Of a stretch of 64,000 nucleotides of DNA, positions 56,326 through 64,000 are shown piece after piece. The translations under genes were made by a program, and so were the position numbers. The notes beneath the pieces were generated by a model. It ran no database searches. It was given only the letters and a program-made list of their open reading frames with translations, and was not told the DNA's origin. Location: contig JAIEOQ010000006.1 of NCBI GenBank assembly GCA_019750335.1, positions 434,001 to 498,000 of the forward strand. The letters run 5' to 3'. The first letter of the stretch is position 1; the number at the start of each line of letters is the position of its first letter. This DNA is from Candidatus Obscuribacterales bacterium (lineage in GTDB: Bacteria > Cyanobacteriota > Vampirovibrionia > Obscuribacterales > Obscuribacteraceae).

Positions 56326-58311
56326 TTAGGAGATGTTAAGCTCGATTGCTGATCTTGATTTACCAAGTTCAACTTGAGCGTCGTTTTGTTGAGCGCGTAA
56401 ATCAATTGAAGTATCCAAAGCCGGGAGTAAAAACATAAACGAAGAGCCCATTCCGATTTCGGATTCGACTTTAACTTCGCCGCCGTGTATTTCGACAATA
56501 TTTTTGACGATGGTCAGACCAAGACCCGTACCTTTTATAGTATGTACTTTTTTCTCGACCCGGTAAAAACGATCGAAGATATTCTCTAAGCATTCTTCCG
56601 GAATGCCGATGCCGTTGTCTTTGACTGTAACTTTGATCTGTTTGCTTTCCGGACAATTGGCCACACTTAAAAGAACTTTGCCACCTTTAGGAGTGTATTT
56701 GATTGCGTTGGTAAGCAAATTGATGATTGCTCGTTCAATTGATTCGCGGTTCATTAGTACGGCCGGTAGCGGATCGTCAGCGGCAAATTCCAGGCTGATG
56801 TCTTTGTCTTTGGCCATCATGCTTAAAGCGCGGCTGGTATATTCGGCTGCCGGTCTCAGATCCTGCGACTCCATTTCCAGCTCACGATCAGCTTCTTCTA
56901 GCTTGGACAATTCGAGAACCTCGTTAACGAGATTCATTAAGCGATCGGCCTCACTGTCGATTATTTGCATGAACTCTTTGTAGATATCCGGTTCAAGCTT
57001 ATCGCCGTGGGTGCAAATGGTGTCGACATAACTTTTGATTGAAGTAATCGGTGTGCGCAATTCATGTGAAACGTTGCTGATAAATTCGTTTTTCATGCGA
57101 TCAAGATCTGCTTGTCTGGTTATGTCGTGCATAATCATTACCGAACCGAGAACTTCGCCTTTAAGGGAAATTGGGGCGATGTGCAGGCGAATGACTCGAT
57201 CTTGAATATTCAACTGTTGCATCACCGGACCCATGCGGCCGGGCGAAACCGTATCAGTGAAAGCTTGGATAATATGACAAATTTGTGGGCGGTCCGGACC
57301 TTCGGTACAAAAAACAAGCGGCTTGCCAATTAAGTCTCGGGCGTCAGTGTCAAAAAGTTGTGTGGCTGCAGCATTGATGATTTGCACTTTATTGTCGCGA
57401 TCACAAACGACTACACCATCGGCGATGGACATCAGAACCAGTTCAAGTTTATTGCGTTCAGAAATGAATTTATTTCTCTCGGCCATCAAGCTGTCTAAAT
57501 TCTGTTTGTCGTATTGCTGCAAACGTTTGGACATATAGTTGAATGCGCTGACTACTTGATCGATCTCGCGTCCTGCTCCTTGGGACTGAATTTGATGTCC
57601 GAAGCGTCCGGCGGCAATCTGACTTGCTCCGGAGGACAGAGCTTTAAGTGGACGATTAATTAGAGAGTAATTGACGGCTAAACAAAGGGCTCCAAGAAAC
57701 CAGACTAGTCCGAAAATTGAGAATAGAAAGACTTTAGTTTCGCTGGCTGTGCCAAAAATTGAGAATGACGAGCTATCCAGACCGACCCAACAGACGCCTA
57801 GATTCATGTTGTTGCGTCTCATCGGTACGGCAACGTTAGTCAGTTCACGATAACCGGTGGGGCTTTCATAAACACCGGGAATAATTTTCGGACGGTTGGC
57901 TTCGGTATAGTAAGGAAAGATTGGTTCGCTGCCGGCTTTCGGTTTAAGAAAGGTTTGGCTGTCGAGCAGTACCTGACCATTACTATCGACCAAAACTATA
58001 TAAGCGATAGCCGGTGTTTGAGCCATTTCGGTCAGGATGTAATATTTCAGTCCTTCAAGATTGCCCGAGTTGGATAAAGCTTCGGCGCCACCTCGTGCCA
58101 AGGCATGAGCTAAAGCTCGTCCGAATTGACTAACCGAATGGCTTTTTATGGATTGAGCATGGCTAACTAAAATCCAGGCGGTAAAAGTAACCAGAGATGA
58201 AATTGAGACTAAGCCAAGCAAAAGCAGGCGCTTTTGCGTCGAAATTCGTCCCCAAAGTTGTTGAATGAGGATTACGACACGACGAATAGGCTTAAATAGC
58301 GAGTTCTTCAA
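56326..58311 (-). CDS. NblS/Hik33-like sensor histidine kinase
   Basis: A 661-residue kinase. Its order is: TM1 (about 29-51), an extracytoplasmic CACHE-like sensor (52-192), TM2 (193-214), HAMP (215-268), PAS (285-400), HisKA with His416 (NEFISNVSHELRTPITSIKSYVDTI), and ATPase (NLLTNAIKYTP, DNGIGIPEEC, GTGLGLTIVKNIVEIHGG). The motif around His416 is the one shared by NblS/Hik33 and WalK. In cyanobacteria NblS responds to light and stress; in Firmicutes WalK controls cell-wall metabolism. No partner regulator is adjacent. It stands at the head of the leftward coaD/DivIVA-like group. Confidence 0.85.
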   Translation of the reverse strand: MKNSLFKPIRRVVILIQQLWGRISTQKRLLLLGLVSISSLVTFTAWILVSHAQSIKSHSVSQFGRALAHALARGGAEALSNSGNLEGLKYYILTEMAQTPAIAYIVLVDSNGQVLLDSQTFLKPKAGSEPIFPYYTEANRPKIIPGVYESPTGYRELTNVAVPMRRNNMNLGVCWVGLDSSSFSIFGTASETKVFLFSIFGLVWFLGALCLAVNYSLINRPLKALSSGASQIAAGRFGHQIQSQGAGREIDQVVSAFNYMSKRLQQYDKQNLDSLMAERNKFISERNKLELVLMSIADGVVVCDRDNKVQIINAAATQLFDTDARDLIGKPLVFCTEGPDRPQICHIIQAFTDTVSPGRMGPVMQQLNIQDRVIRLHIAPISLKGEVLGSVMIMHDITRQADLDRMKNEFISNVSHELRTPITSIKSYVDTICTHGDKLEPDIYKEFMQIIDSEADRLMNLVNEVLELSKLEEADRELEMESQDLRPAAEYTSRALSMMAKDKDISLEFAADDPLPAVLMNRESIERAIINLLTNAIKYTPKGGKVLLSVANCPESKQIKVTVKDNGIGIPEECLENIFDRFYRVEKKVHTIKGTGLGLTIVKNIVEIHGGEVKVESEIGMGSSFMFLLPALDTSIDLRAQQNDAQVELGKSRSAIELNIS

Positions 58312-58454
58312 TTTTTCACTCCTAGCCCAATTTTAGCCTAGCTGCTTTAATTTATAAACTTTTGTCGGCTTTCTGCAAATGTGGATTTTACGGTTTAAAG
58401 CTGAACAAAGAGGGGTACATGTGATTAAGGGTTGACGTATCGCAAGGTAACCCG

Positions 58455-59204
58455 ATGGCCAAGATATCTCCAAAAATGGATATCTCTAAATCTGTTGACC
58501 AAGACGGGCTCGTACGTCAGTATTTGCCCCTGGTTAAACAGATTGCAAAGCGTTATGCCCATGTAACGGGCGAAAACGTTGATGATTTGACACAGGTTGG
58601 CTCTGTGGGATTGTTAAAAGCTGTTAAGTACTATGATGCTAACCGTGAAAATAAGGCTAGTTTTAAAGTTTTTGCCTCGGTCTATATAAAAGGTGAAATT
58701 CGCCATTATTTGAGAGATCACGGCTCCTTAATCCAGGTGCCGCGGAAATTAAATGATGTGCGGACCAAAATAAGCCAGCTTGAAGAGATGCTTAGTCGTG
58801 AGTCGGAACGTACCCCGACTGTAAGTGAGCTGGCCGCTCGCTCCGGATTTACCCAAGATGAAGTTCGCGAAGCGCGTCAATCTTGGGAAAATTGTCATCA
58901 TTATCAATCTTTGGAGTCATCTGACGATAATGAGTCGCCTGATGAGGGTCGCCTCCTTTCTGAGCTTGTGGCTGATCGGAAATCTCTTGATGAGCTTAAG
59001 TATTCGGAAGATCGGGAAATAATTAGTCAAGCTTTGGTTTCGCTCGGCGAACGCACGAAACAGATCGTCGAATTTGTTTATTTCTACGATCTCACTCAAA
59101 AAGAGGCAGCTAATCTTTTGGGTGTTTCGGAAATGGGTGTTTCCAGAGCAATCAGGAAAGCTATGCTTAATCTTAAAGAAGTTCTTTTGTCCGAAATTTT
59201 TTAA
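58455..59204 (+). CDS. Group 3 RNA polymerase sigma factor (SigF/SigB type)
   Basis: A 249-residue sigma factor of the sigma-70 family. Region 2 is LVRQYLPLVKQIAKRYAHVTGENVDDLTQVGSVGLLKAVKYYD, followed by RHYLRDHGSLIQVPRKLND. Region 3 has ERTPTVSELAARSGFTQDEV. Region 4 is FVYFYDLTQKEAANLLGVSEMGVSRAIRKAML. The GSVGLLKA/IQVPR pattern places it with cyanobacterial SigF and Bacillus SigB/F. Cyanobacterial SigF governs pilus and motility genes, and here pilT follows 27 bases downstream. AAGGTAA lies before the ATG. No anti-sigma factor is adjacent. Confidence 0.88.
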   Translation: MAKISPKMDISKSVDQDGLVRQYLPLVKQIAKRYAHVTGENVDDLTQVGSVGLLKAVKYYDANRENKASFKVFASVYIKGEIRHYLRDHGSLIQVPRKLNDVRTKISQLEEMLSRESERTPTVSELAARSGFTQDEVREARQSWENCHHYQSLESSDDNESPDEGRLLSELVADRKSLDELKYSEDREIISQALVSLGERTKQIVEFVYFYDLTQKEAANLLGVSEMGVSRAIRKAMLNLKEVLLSEIF

Positions 59205-59231
59205 GACAGCCTCGCAAAGGAAATTGGCAAT

Positions 59232-60323
59232 ATGACTATGCCGGAGGACACCAGGCTATCCATCGAGGATATCCTTGAATTGGCGATTGAATACAGAGCT
59301 TCGGACATCCACTTAAAAGGCAATATGCCGCCTGTATTTAGAATCGATGGTTTGATTCGTTCTATTCCGGATCTGCCTGTTCTCGATCCTGAGATGCTGC
59401 GCAACATGGTTTTTGGTTTTCTGACACCACGTCAGCAGCAGATATTCGAGGAAAATTTTGAGCTTGATTGCGCTCTTTTATTTGGTGATTCAGCCCGGGT
59501 TCGGGTGAACGTTTATCTGGATCTGGATTCAATCGGTTGTGCCATGCGTATTGTGCCAATTGAGATTCCGTCCCTGGAAGAGTTGGGCATGCCGCCGATT
59601 ATCGAAACTCTGACTAGCGAGAATCAAGGTCTTATCCTGGTTACTGGTGTTACCGGAGCGGGCAAATCTACGACACTTGCCGGTATGATCGATGCAATTA
59701 ACTCGCGTGAAGCAGCTCATATTTATACGATGGAAGATCCGATTGAGTTTGTTCATCGTCCGAAACGAGCAATCATCACTCAACGTGAAATTGGTTTTAC
59801 GACTAAAAGTTTTTCCAATGCTCTTAAAGCGGCTTTGCGCGCTGATCCCGATGTTTTGCTTGTCGGTGAAATGCGCGATCCGACAACAATCCAAATGGCG
59901 ATGCGCGCTGCTGAAACCGGGCATCTTGTCCTCAGTACTTTGCACACTGCTTCGGCGCCAAAAACAATTCAACGTGTGATCGGCGCTTTCGAACCGGGTT
60001 TGCAGGAAGCGGTGCGGATTCAGTTGGCCAATTGTTTGAAGGCCGTTGTTTCGCAGCAACTTGTGCCGATGGTTGGTGGCGGGCGTATTTGTGTGCAAGA
60101 GATCATGGTCAACTCCACCACTATTCAAGACGCCATTCTTAAAGGCGAAATGGATTCACTTTACGAATTCATCAAGGGCGGCGGCTATGATGGAATGCAA
60201 ACCATGGACGGTGCGCTTTATAACGCTTACAGCGAAGGCTTGATCGACGCCGAGACGGCAAGACAGTATGCTGTCAGCCCCGGTGAAATGGATCGTATTT
60301 TGCGTGGAGCCATGACAAGGTAA
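59232..60323 (+). CDS. pilT: Type IV pilus retraction ATPase
   Basis: A 363-residue hexameric ATPase of the GspE/PilT family. The N-terminal PAS-like domain includes YRASDIHLKGNMPPVFRIDGLI. Walker A is GVTGAGKSTTLAGM, the Asp box is YTMEDPIEFVH and Walker B is LRADPDVLLVGEMRD. The HLVLSTLHTASAPKTIQRVIGAF block is diagnostic. The late AIRNLIRE-type motif of classical PilT is changed to TTIQDAILKGEMDSLYEF. It powers pilus retraction. It follows the sigma gene in the same operon, consistent with joint control. Confidence 0.92.
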   Translation: MTMPEDTRLSIEDILELAIEYRASDIHLKGNMPPVFRIDGLIRSIPDLPVLDPEMLRNMVFGFLTPRQQQIFEENFELDCALLFGDSARVRVNVYLDLDSIGCAMRIVPIEIPSLEELGMPPIIETLTSENQGLILVTGVTGAGKSTTLAGMIDAINSREAAHIYTMEDPIEFVHRPKRAIITQREIGFTTKSFSNALKAALRADPDVLLVGEMRDPTTIQMAMRAAETGHLVLSTLHTASAPKTIQRVIGAFEPGLQEAVRIQLANCLKAVVSQQLVPMVGGGRICVQEIMVNSTTIQDAILKGEMDSLYEFIKGGGYDGMQTMDGALYNAYSEGLIDAETARQYAVSPGEMDRILRGAMTR

Positions 60324-60425
60324 GGTTAAATCTGTTGGCAAGGCTGGTTGTCGAGAGCTCCTGGACTTTTCGGTCTGTTACCATGTCAGGATTCAAGATT
60401 AGAATGGTCAAATGTTGGAGATGTT

Positions 60426-60620
60426 ATGCAACAGCCGATGACCTTACCGGTTCGCAAACCGGTAACTGAAGCTTTGGAAGCCGCTTATCGATCGGAAGAA
60501 ACTTTTGCGCTATCTGTCGCTGTAACGCAGCTACGAAGCGGCAAAATCATAGTTTGTCCGAACAAACAAAATCCAATCAACAACCGCCGGCGCCTGGTTC
60601 GAGACTTAATGCCTTATTAA
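60426..60620 (+). CDS. Small hypothetical protein
   Basis: 64 residues from the ATG at 60426, with TTGGAG at 60414-60419 7 bases upstream; a TTG at 60348 would add 26 residues without a ribosome site. The sequence is mixed and slightly basic, with no membrane segment (TEALEAAYRSEETFALSVAVTQLRSG...). It lies between pilT and tRNA-Pro. No family is recognised. Confidence 0.5.
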   Translation: MQQPMTLPVRKPVTEALEAAYRSEETFALSVAVTQLRSGKIIVCPNKQNPINNRRRLVRDLMPY

Positions 60621-60670
60621 GGCTATGCGGTTTGAATCTACGCCCCCTCCTTCTATAATAGAGAGCATTG

Positions 60671-60745
60671 CGGGACGTGGCGCAGGGGTAGCGCGCACCC
60701 TTGGGGTGGGTGAGGCCGGAGGTTCAATTCCTCTCGTCCCGACCA
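60671..60745 (+). tRNA. tRNA-Pro (GGG)
   Basis: 75 bases including an encoded CCA. The acceptor stem is CGGGACG/CGTCCCG (60671-60677 with 60735-60741). The anticodon stem is CACCC/GGGTG with loop TTGGGGT, so the anticodon is GGG. The T loop is TTCAATT. All arms fold, with one wobble in the T stem. Anticodon GGG reads CCC and CCU. The gene lies between the 64-residue protein and the helicase gene, apparently on the same strand as both. Confidence 0.95.
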
Positions 60746-60799
60746 TTTATAAAAGTACGTGTATGATGAAGGGACTTCAAAGCGGAGTTTCCAAATAGA

Positions 60800-63124
60800 T
60801 TGGCAATTGAATTAGAAACACTGTTTCCTTTTGCTCTGGATGATTTCCAGCTGGAAGCAATCGATCATCTCAACGAAGGGCGCAATGTCGTAGTCTGTGC
60901 GCCTACCGGTTCAGGCAAAACTGTGGTTGCTGAATATGCTGTTGAAGCTGCGTTGCGAGCGAATAAGCGTTGTTATTACACTACTCCGCTCAAAGCCTTA
61001 TCCAATCAAAAGTTTCATGATTTCCAAAAAAAATATGACGAAGAAAAAGTCGGTCTTTTAACCGGTGATATTTCAATCAATCGTGAAGCGCCGATTGTAG
61101 TGATGACTACCGAAGTCTTTCGTAATATGCTTTACGGCACACACTTTGGTGACGTCAACCGGAACGTTCATGATGTAGCCAGTGTTATTCTCGATGAATG
61201 CCATTATATGAACGATGCTGAGCGCGGCACGGTCTGGGAAGAGTCGATTATTTATTGTCCGCCGTCCTTGCAGTTGATTGCCCTTTCGGCGACTATAGCC
61301 AACGGTGAAGAGTTGGCGGCGTGGATCGATCAAACTCACGGACCAACACGACTGGTGTCGTCGAATTTTCGTCCGGTGCCTTTGCGTTTTTATTATTTCG
61401 GCAATCAACGTCTTTTTCCGCTCTTACATGAAGGCGGCGGTCTTAACGGGCAGCTCAAGTCTTTGTTCGGAAACAAGCATGATCGTTTCGACAAAAAAGC
61501 CCGCTTCCAAAGAAAGGAAGCAGTGCCTGATCCGGCAGATGTAGTGCGGGCTTTAGCCTTAAAAAATATGTTGCCGGCCATTTATTTTTTATTCTCACGA
61601 CGGGGTTGTGAGGACTCAATGAAAAAGGCTGTTGCGGCTGGCGAACTCTTGAGCGATGCCGAAGTTGTGGCGGTTAAACGTGCTGTTGATGCCATTGTCA
61701 GAGACAATGAAAATTTGCGTACACATCCGCATCTGCCTTATCTCTATCAAGGAATTGCCGTTCATCACGCCGGTATGCTGCCCAGTTGGAAGATGGCGGT
61801 GGAAAAGCTTTTTCAAAAAGGTTTGATCAAAGTTGTCTTTGCTACCGAAACATTGGCTGCCGGGATCAATATGCCGGCTCGTACCACAGTGATTAGCGCT
61901 ATTTCTAAGCGTTCGGACGATGGGCATCGTAATCTTTTTGCTTCCGAATTTTTGCAAATGTCCGGTCGTGCCGGACGGCGAGGGATGGATGATCTAGGTC
62001 ATGTCGTGATTTTGCGTCATCCATTTGAACATATTGAAGATGTGGCAAAACTTGCAGTGGCGCCACCGGATCCTCTGTCCAGTCGCTTCAGCCCTTCTTA
62101 CGGCATGATTCTCAATCTTTTGCAAAAACACACTCTTGAAGAAGCTCGGGATCTGGTCGAGAGAAGTTTCGGACAATATGCTATTGCTAACGATCTAGAA
62201 CCGCTATACGAAAAGAAAATGTCTATAGAGCGAGAGTTAGACAAACTTTCTCGTCCTCTTTGCCCCGGTGAGCTTGGTGACTTGAGTCTATTTAAAAGGC
62301 ATATGGATGCTTACAACGCTAAAAGCAAACAGTTGAAACTGACACGACGGGGCTTGCAAGGTGTGGATGGTGCCACAGCTGAAGCCAGTTTGGCGCCACT
62401 AGAAGCTGAGGCGCAAAGCTTTCTTGTTCAAGCACAAGCAATGCCTTGTCATAATTGTCCGGAAAAAAATCCTTGTGCTAAACAAGCCGATCGCCTAAAA
62501 ACTTTGAACAATCGTCTTAAAGAGACTGATCGATTGCTCAGTCGTGAAGGCGGAAAATATTGGCGAACTTTTGATCGTCTGGCAAATATTTTGAGACTGC
62601 AAGGTTATTTGAACGGTGGCACTGTTACCGAATTGGGTAAAATGGCTGCAGCCATTCGAGCGACAAACGAACTTTTCATTAGCGAGGTAGTGGTCAGCGG
62701 CATCCTCAAACGTTTGCAGCCTTTTGAGCTGGCGCCGGTGTTGACGGCGTTAGTTACAGAAGATTCGCGGATTGAAGATATTTCGTCGGCAACCTACAGT
62801 CCTGGTGTGACAATCGCTCTGGAAAAGATCGGTAAGATCGCTCGTCGCGTTTATGTCATGCAGCGTGATTTCGGAATCGAAATACCGGTTCAATTCAACT
62901 CTTTGTTTTGCGGATTGAGCCAAATGTGGGCTCAAGGTGCAACTTGGGAAGCGATTAGGCACGCTACTTATCATGATGAAGGCATTGTTGTTCGCGCTTT
63001 AAGGCGTACCGTAGATCTTTGCCGTCAAATTGCTATCGCTCCGAACACACCGCCGGAAGTGGCTCAGTTAGCCCGCGAAACCGAAGCTTTGCTCGCGCGT
63101 GATGAGGTGAAAGAAGATTATTAG
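60800..63124 (+). CDS. Ski2-like DEAD/DEAH RNA helicase
   Basis: A 774-residue helicase starting at a TTG (60800); GGAG lies 12 bases upstream. Motif I is APTGSGKT (34-41). Motif II is DECH (132-135). Motif III is LSATIANGEEL. Motifs V/VI are FATETLAAGINMPART and QMSGRAGRRGMD. After the RecA domains come a winged helix and helical bundle with a cysteine cluster (CHNCPEKNPC). This is the Mtr4/Ski2-like group found in cyanobacteria and actinobacteria. It probably unwinds RNA in degradation or ribosome maturation. The membrane-protein gene at 63129 starts 4 bases after its stop. Confidence 0.9.
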   Translation: MAIELETLFPFALDDFQLEAIDHLNEGRNVVVCAPTGSGKTVVAEYAVEAALRANKRCYYTTPLKALSNQKFHDFQKKYDEEKVGLLTGDISINREAPIVVMTTEVFRNMLYGTHFGDVNRNVHDVASVILDECHYMNDAERGTVWEESIIYCPPSLQLIALSATIANGEELAAWIDQTHGPTRLVSSNFRPVPLRFYYFGNQRLFPLLHEGGGLNGQLKSLFGNKHDRFDKKARFQRKEAVPDPADVVRALALKNMLPAIYFLFSRRGCEDSMKKAVAAGELLSDAEVVAVKRAVDAIVRDNENLRTHPHLPYLYQGIAVHHAGMLPSWKMAVEKLFQKGLIKVVFATETLAAGINMPARTTVISAISKRSDDGHRNLFASEFLQMSGRAGRRGMDDLGHVVILRHPFEHIEDVAKLAVAPPDPLSSRFSPSYGMILNLLQKHTLEEARDLVERSFGQYAIANDLEPLYEKKMSIERELDKLSRPLCPGELGDLSLFKRHMDAYNAKSKQLKLTRRGLQGVDGATAEASLAPLEAEAQSFLVQAQAMPCHNCPEKNPCAKQADRLKTLNNRLKETDRLLSREGGKYWRTFDRLANILRLQGYLNGGTVTELGKMAAAIRATNELFISEVVVSGILKRLQPFELAPVLTALVTEDSRIEDISSATYSPGVTIALEKIGKIARRVYVMQRDFGIEIPVQFNSLFCGLSQMWAQGATWEAIRHATYHDEGIVVRALRRTVDLCRQIAIAPNTPPEVAQLARETEALLARDEVKEDY

Positions 63125-63128
63125 GTAT

Positions 63129-63509
63129 TTGGCTGAGCTTTCAAATATCAAAATCGTGCTCTGGTGTTATCTGCTTTGGTATTTAGTTGTTTTTTTCAAA
63201 TATTTTGAGCCTAATCTCGAGCTGTGGTTAACCTCCCTGGGCTTGGCTATTATTGTTGGTGTCTCTTTAACTCTTAATGCGGCTTCCGGTGGTGTTCCGG
63301 TTTCTCAAGCTAATCTCTGGCAAACGTTTCGTTTTTTTCTTACCCCATTTTGTGTTTCTAGTTTTTCGGCTTTAGTAAAAGGAAAGGGATTCTTTCTGAT
63401 TTTTTCGCCTAAAGCAGAGGAAGTGATTTTAAGTCTGAGCTTATGTTTGGGCTTTTGCGCTTTGGCTTTTTTTGCCAAACGTGTTTATAAACAAAGCTCT
63501 GTTGTATAG
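63129..63509 (+). CDS. Small integral membrane protein
   Basis: A 126-residue protein from a TTG at 63129, with TAGGT just upstream and no better codon. Three or four hydrophobic segments are visible: IKIVLWCYLLWYLVVFFKYF, WLTSLGLAIIVGVSLTLNAA, WQTFRFFLTPFCVSSFSALV, and LSLSLCLGFCALAFFAKRV. The protein is compact and well conserved-looking, but the family is not named. It starts 4 bases after the helicase stop, so they share a transcript. Confidence 0.65.
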   Translation: MAELSNIKIVLWCYLLWYLVVFFKYFEPNLELWLTSLGLAIIVGVSLTLNAASGGVPVSQANLWQTFRFFLTPFCVSSFSALVKGKGFFLIFSPKAEEVILSLSLCLGFCALAFFAKRVYKQSSVV

Positions 63510-63536
63510 TATTTGTTTCAAACAAAGGAGAATCCC

Positions 63537-63914
63537 ATGGCTTGCAATGAACTTCTAGTCAAATCCGGCTTAGATGAGAATACTGAGCTTTCGGACTTTT
63601 TTGAAAATGCGCCGATTGGCATGCTGTGGATTGATGCCGAAGGTACTGTCTTAAAGGCGAATAAATACAAGCTGGAAATGCTTGGTTATAACGAAGCTGA
63701 GTTTGTTGGACATAATATCGCTGAATTTCATCCGGATAAAAACAATTTGCAGCAAGCTTTCGCAAAAATCACGAATGGCGAAAATTTGCAAAATTATCCG
63801 GTTGGGCTTTTGTGCAAAGATGGTAGCGTGAAGCAGTTATTGCTTAATTCAAACGGTCGTTTTGACAACAGTAGGTTTGTGCACACACGCTGTGTGACCA
63901 GACCGGCAGTTTAA
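63537..63914 (+). CDS. Stand-alone PAS-domain protein
   Basis: 125 residues from the ATG at 63537, where AAGGAG is 6 bases upstream; an in-frame GTT/TTG region upstream lacks one. Residues 17-125 form a PAS domain (FFENAPIGMLWIDAEGTVLKANKYKLEMLGYNEAEFVGHNIAEFHPD, then CKDGSVKQLLLNSNG). No output domain follows. It could bind a small ligand or cofactor and act on a separate partner. It is 27 bases after the membrane-protein gene. No partner can be named. Confidence 0.75.
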   Translation: MACNELLVKSGLDENTELSDFFENAPIGMLWIDAEGTVLKANKYKLEMLGYNEAEFVGHNIAEFHPDKNNLQQAFAKITNGENLQNYPVGLLCKDGSVKQLLLNSNGRFDNSRFVHTRCVTRPAV

Positions 63915-63927
63915 TATAACAACAGTC

Positions 63928-64000
63928 CTAGCTGAAATAGCCTTGGATGCGCTGGCGCCAGGTTTCATATACTGAGTCGCAGTCGGAGTTTCTTAAATCG
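63928..64000 (-). CDS. 3' end of an unidentified gene (partial)
   Basis: On the minus strand a frame open from the window edge to TAG (63928-63930) gives 23 residues ending SVYETWRQRIQGYFS. The composition looks like coding sequence, but the fragment is too short to identify. It would converge on the PAS gene with a 13-base gap. Confidence 0.35.
   Translation of the reverse strand, partial: DLRNSDCDSVYETWRQRIQGYFS

Overview
The window looks like a chromosomal segment from a non-photosynthetic relative of cyanobacteria, most likely Melainabacteria/Vampirovibrionia of the Obscuribacterales type. That placement is an inference and rests on three things. First, there is a cyanobacteria-like block: an NblS/Hik33-like sensor kinase, a SigF-type group 3 sigma factor, a PilT ATPase, CoaD next to a DivIVA-like coiled-coil protein, and a Ski2-like helicase. 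Second, secreted TPR proteins are abundant. Third, no photosynthesis genes are present. An outer membrane is suggested by a DUF2490-type beta-barrel protein. Base composition looks moderate, codon use looks uniform, and there is no intact insertion sequence, prophage, rRNA operon or CRISPR array. One tRNA, Pro(GGG), is present.

Layout. 1-5172: small secreted or membrane proteins of unknown role, including two tandem duplicated pairs, TPR proteins and a RibD-C/DHFR-like reductase. 5201-17343: an AzgA-type purine permease followed by a surface-glycan or glycolipid assembly cluster (YfhO-like GT-C enzyme, GT2 polyprenyl-phosphate glycosyltransferase, nucleotide-sugar epimerase, two GT4 transferases, a large GT39-like GT-C enzyme). 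17413-27163: a His/Cys-rich metal-binding protein, secreted TPR and other periplasmic proteins, a HI0933-type flavoprotein, an acyl-CoA ligase, a diguanylate cyclase and a DnaJ-TPR protein. 27393-30868: ClpB and a DUF4239 membrane protein. 30865-35275: a leftward operon with LarC. 35401-39932: DusB, Gmk-RpoZ and an NFACT/RqcH-like protein. 39942-42665: DUF2490 protein, a chimeric transposase-derived protein and LexA. 42895-47953: SfsA, cytochrome bd (CydAB), an orphan membrane-fusion-protein fragment and citrate synthase. 47950-49745: RDD and SpoIIM-family proteins. 49802-53929: two leftward two-component systems. 54094-63914: serine hydrolase, DivIVA-like/CoaD/NblS-like kinase, SigF-PilT, tRNA-Pro, Ski2-like helicase and a PAS protein.

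How the genes work together. The cluster at 6580-17343 can make, modify and transfer sugars through polyprenyl-linked intermediates at the membrane. CydAB gives high-affinity oxygen respiration next to the TCA entry enzyme. DnaJ-TPR and ClpB form a divergent proteostasis pair. NblS-like kinase, SigF and PilT suggest envelope-stress and pilus control.

The most unusual locus is 40635-41946. A perfect 54-bp palindrome and a 13-bp-stem hairpin sit in the divergent spacer upstream of a protein that has an IS1595-like zinc ribbon and an IS1595-like C-terminus, but carries a DprA-like winged helix where the DDE nuclease should be. A second notable site is a hairpin that would bury the Shine-Dalgarno sequence of a small secreted protein at 20383-20407. 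No stretch above 300 bases lacks a gene; the largest gaps are about 260 bases (17725-17983 and 36601-36858).
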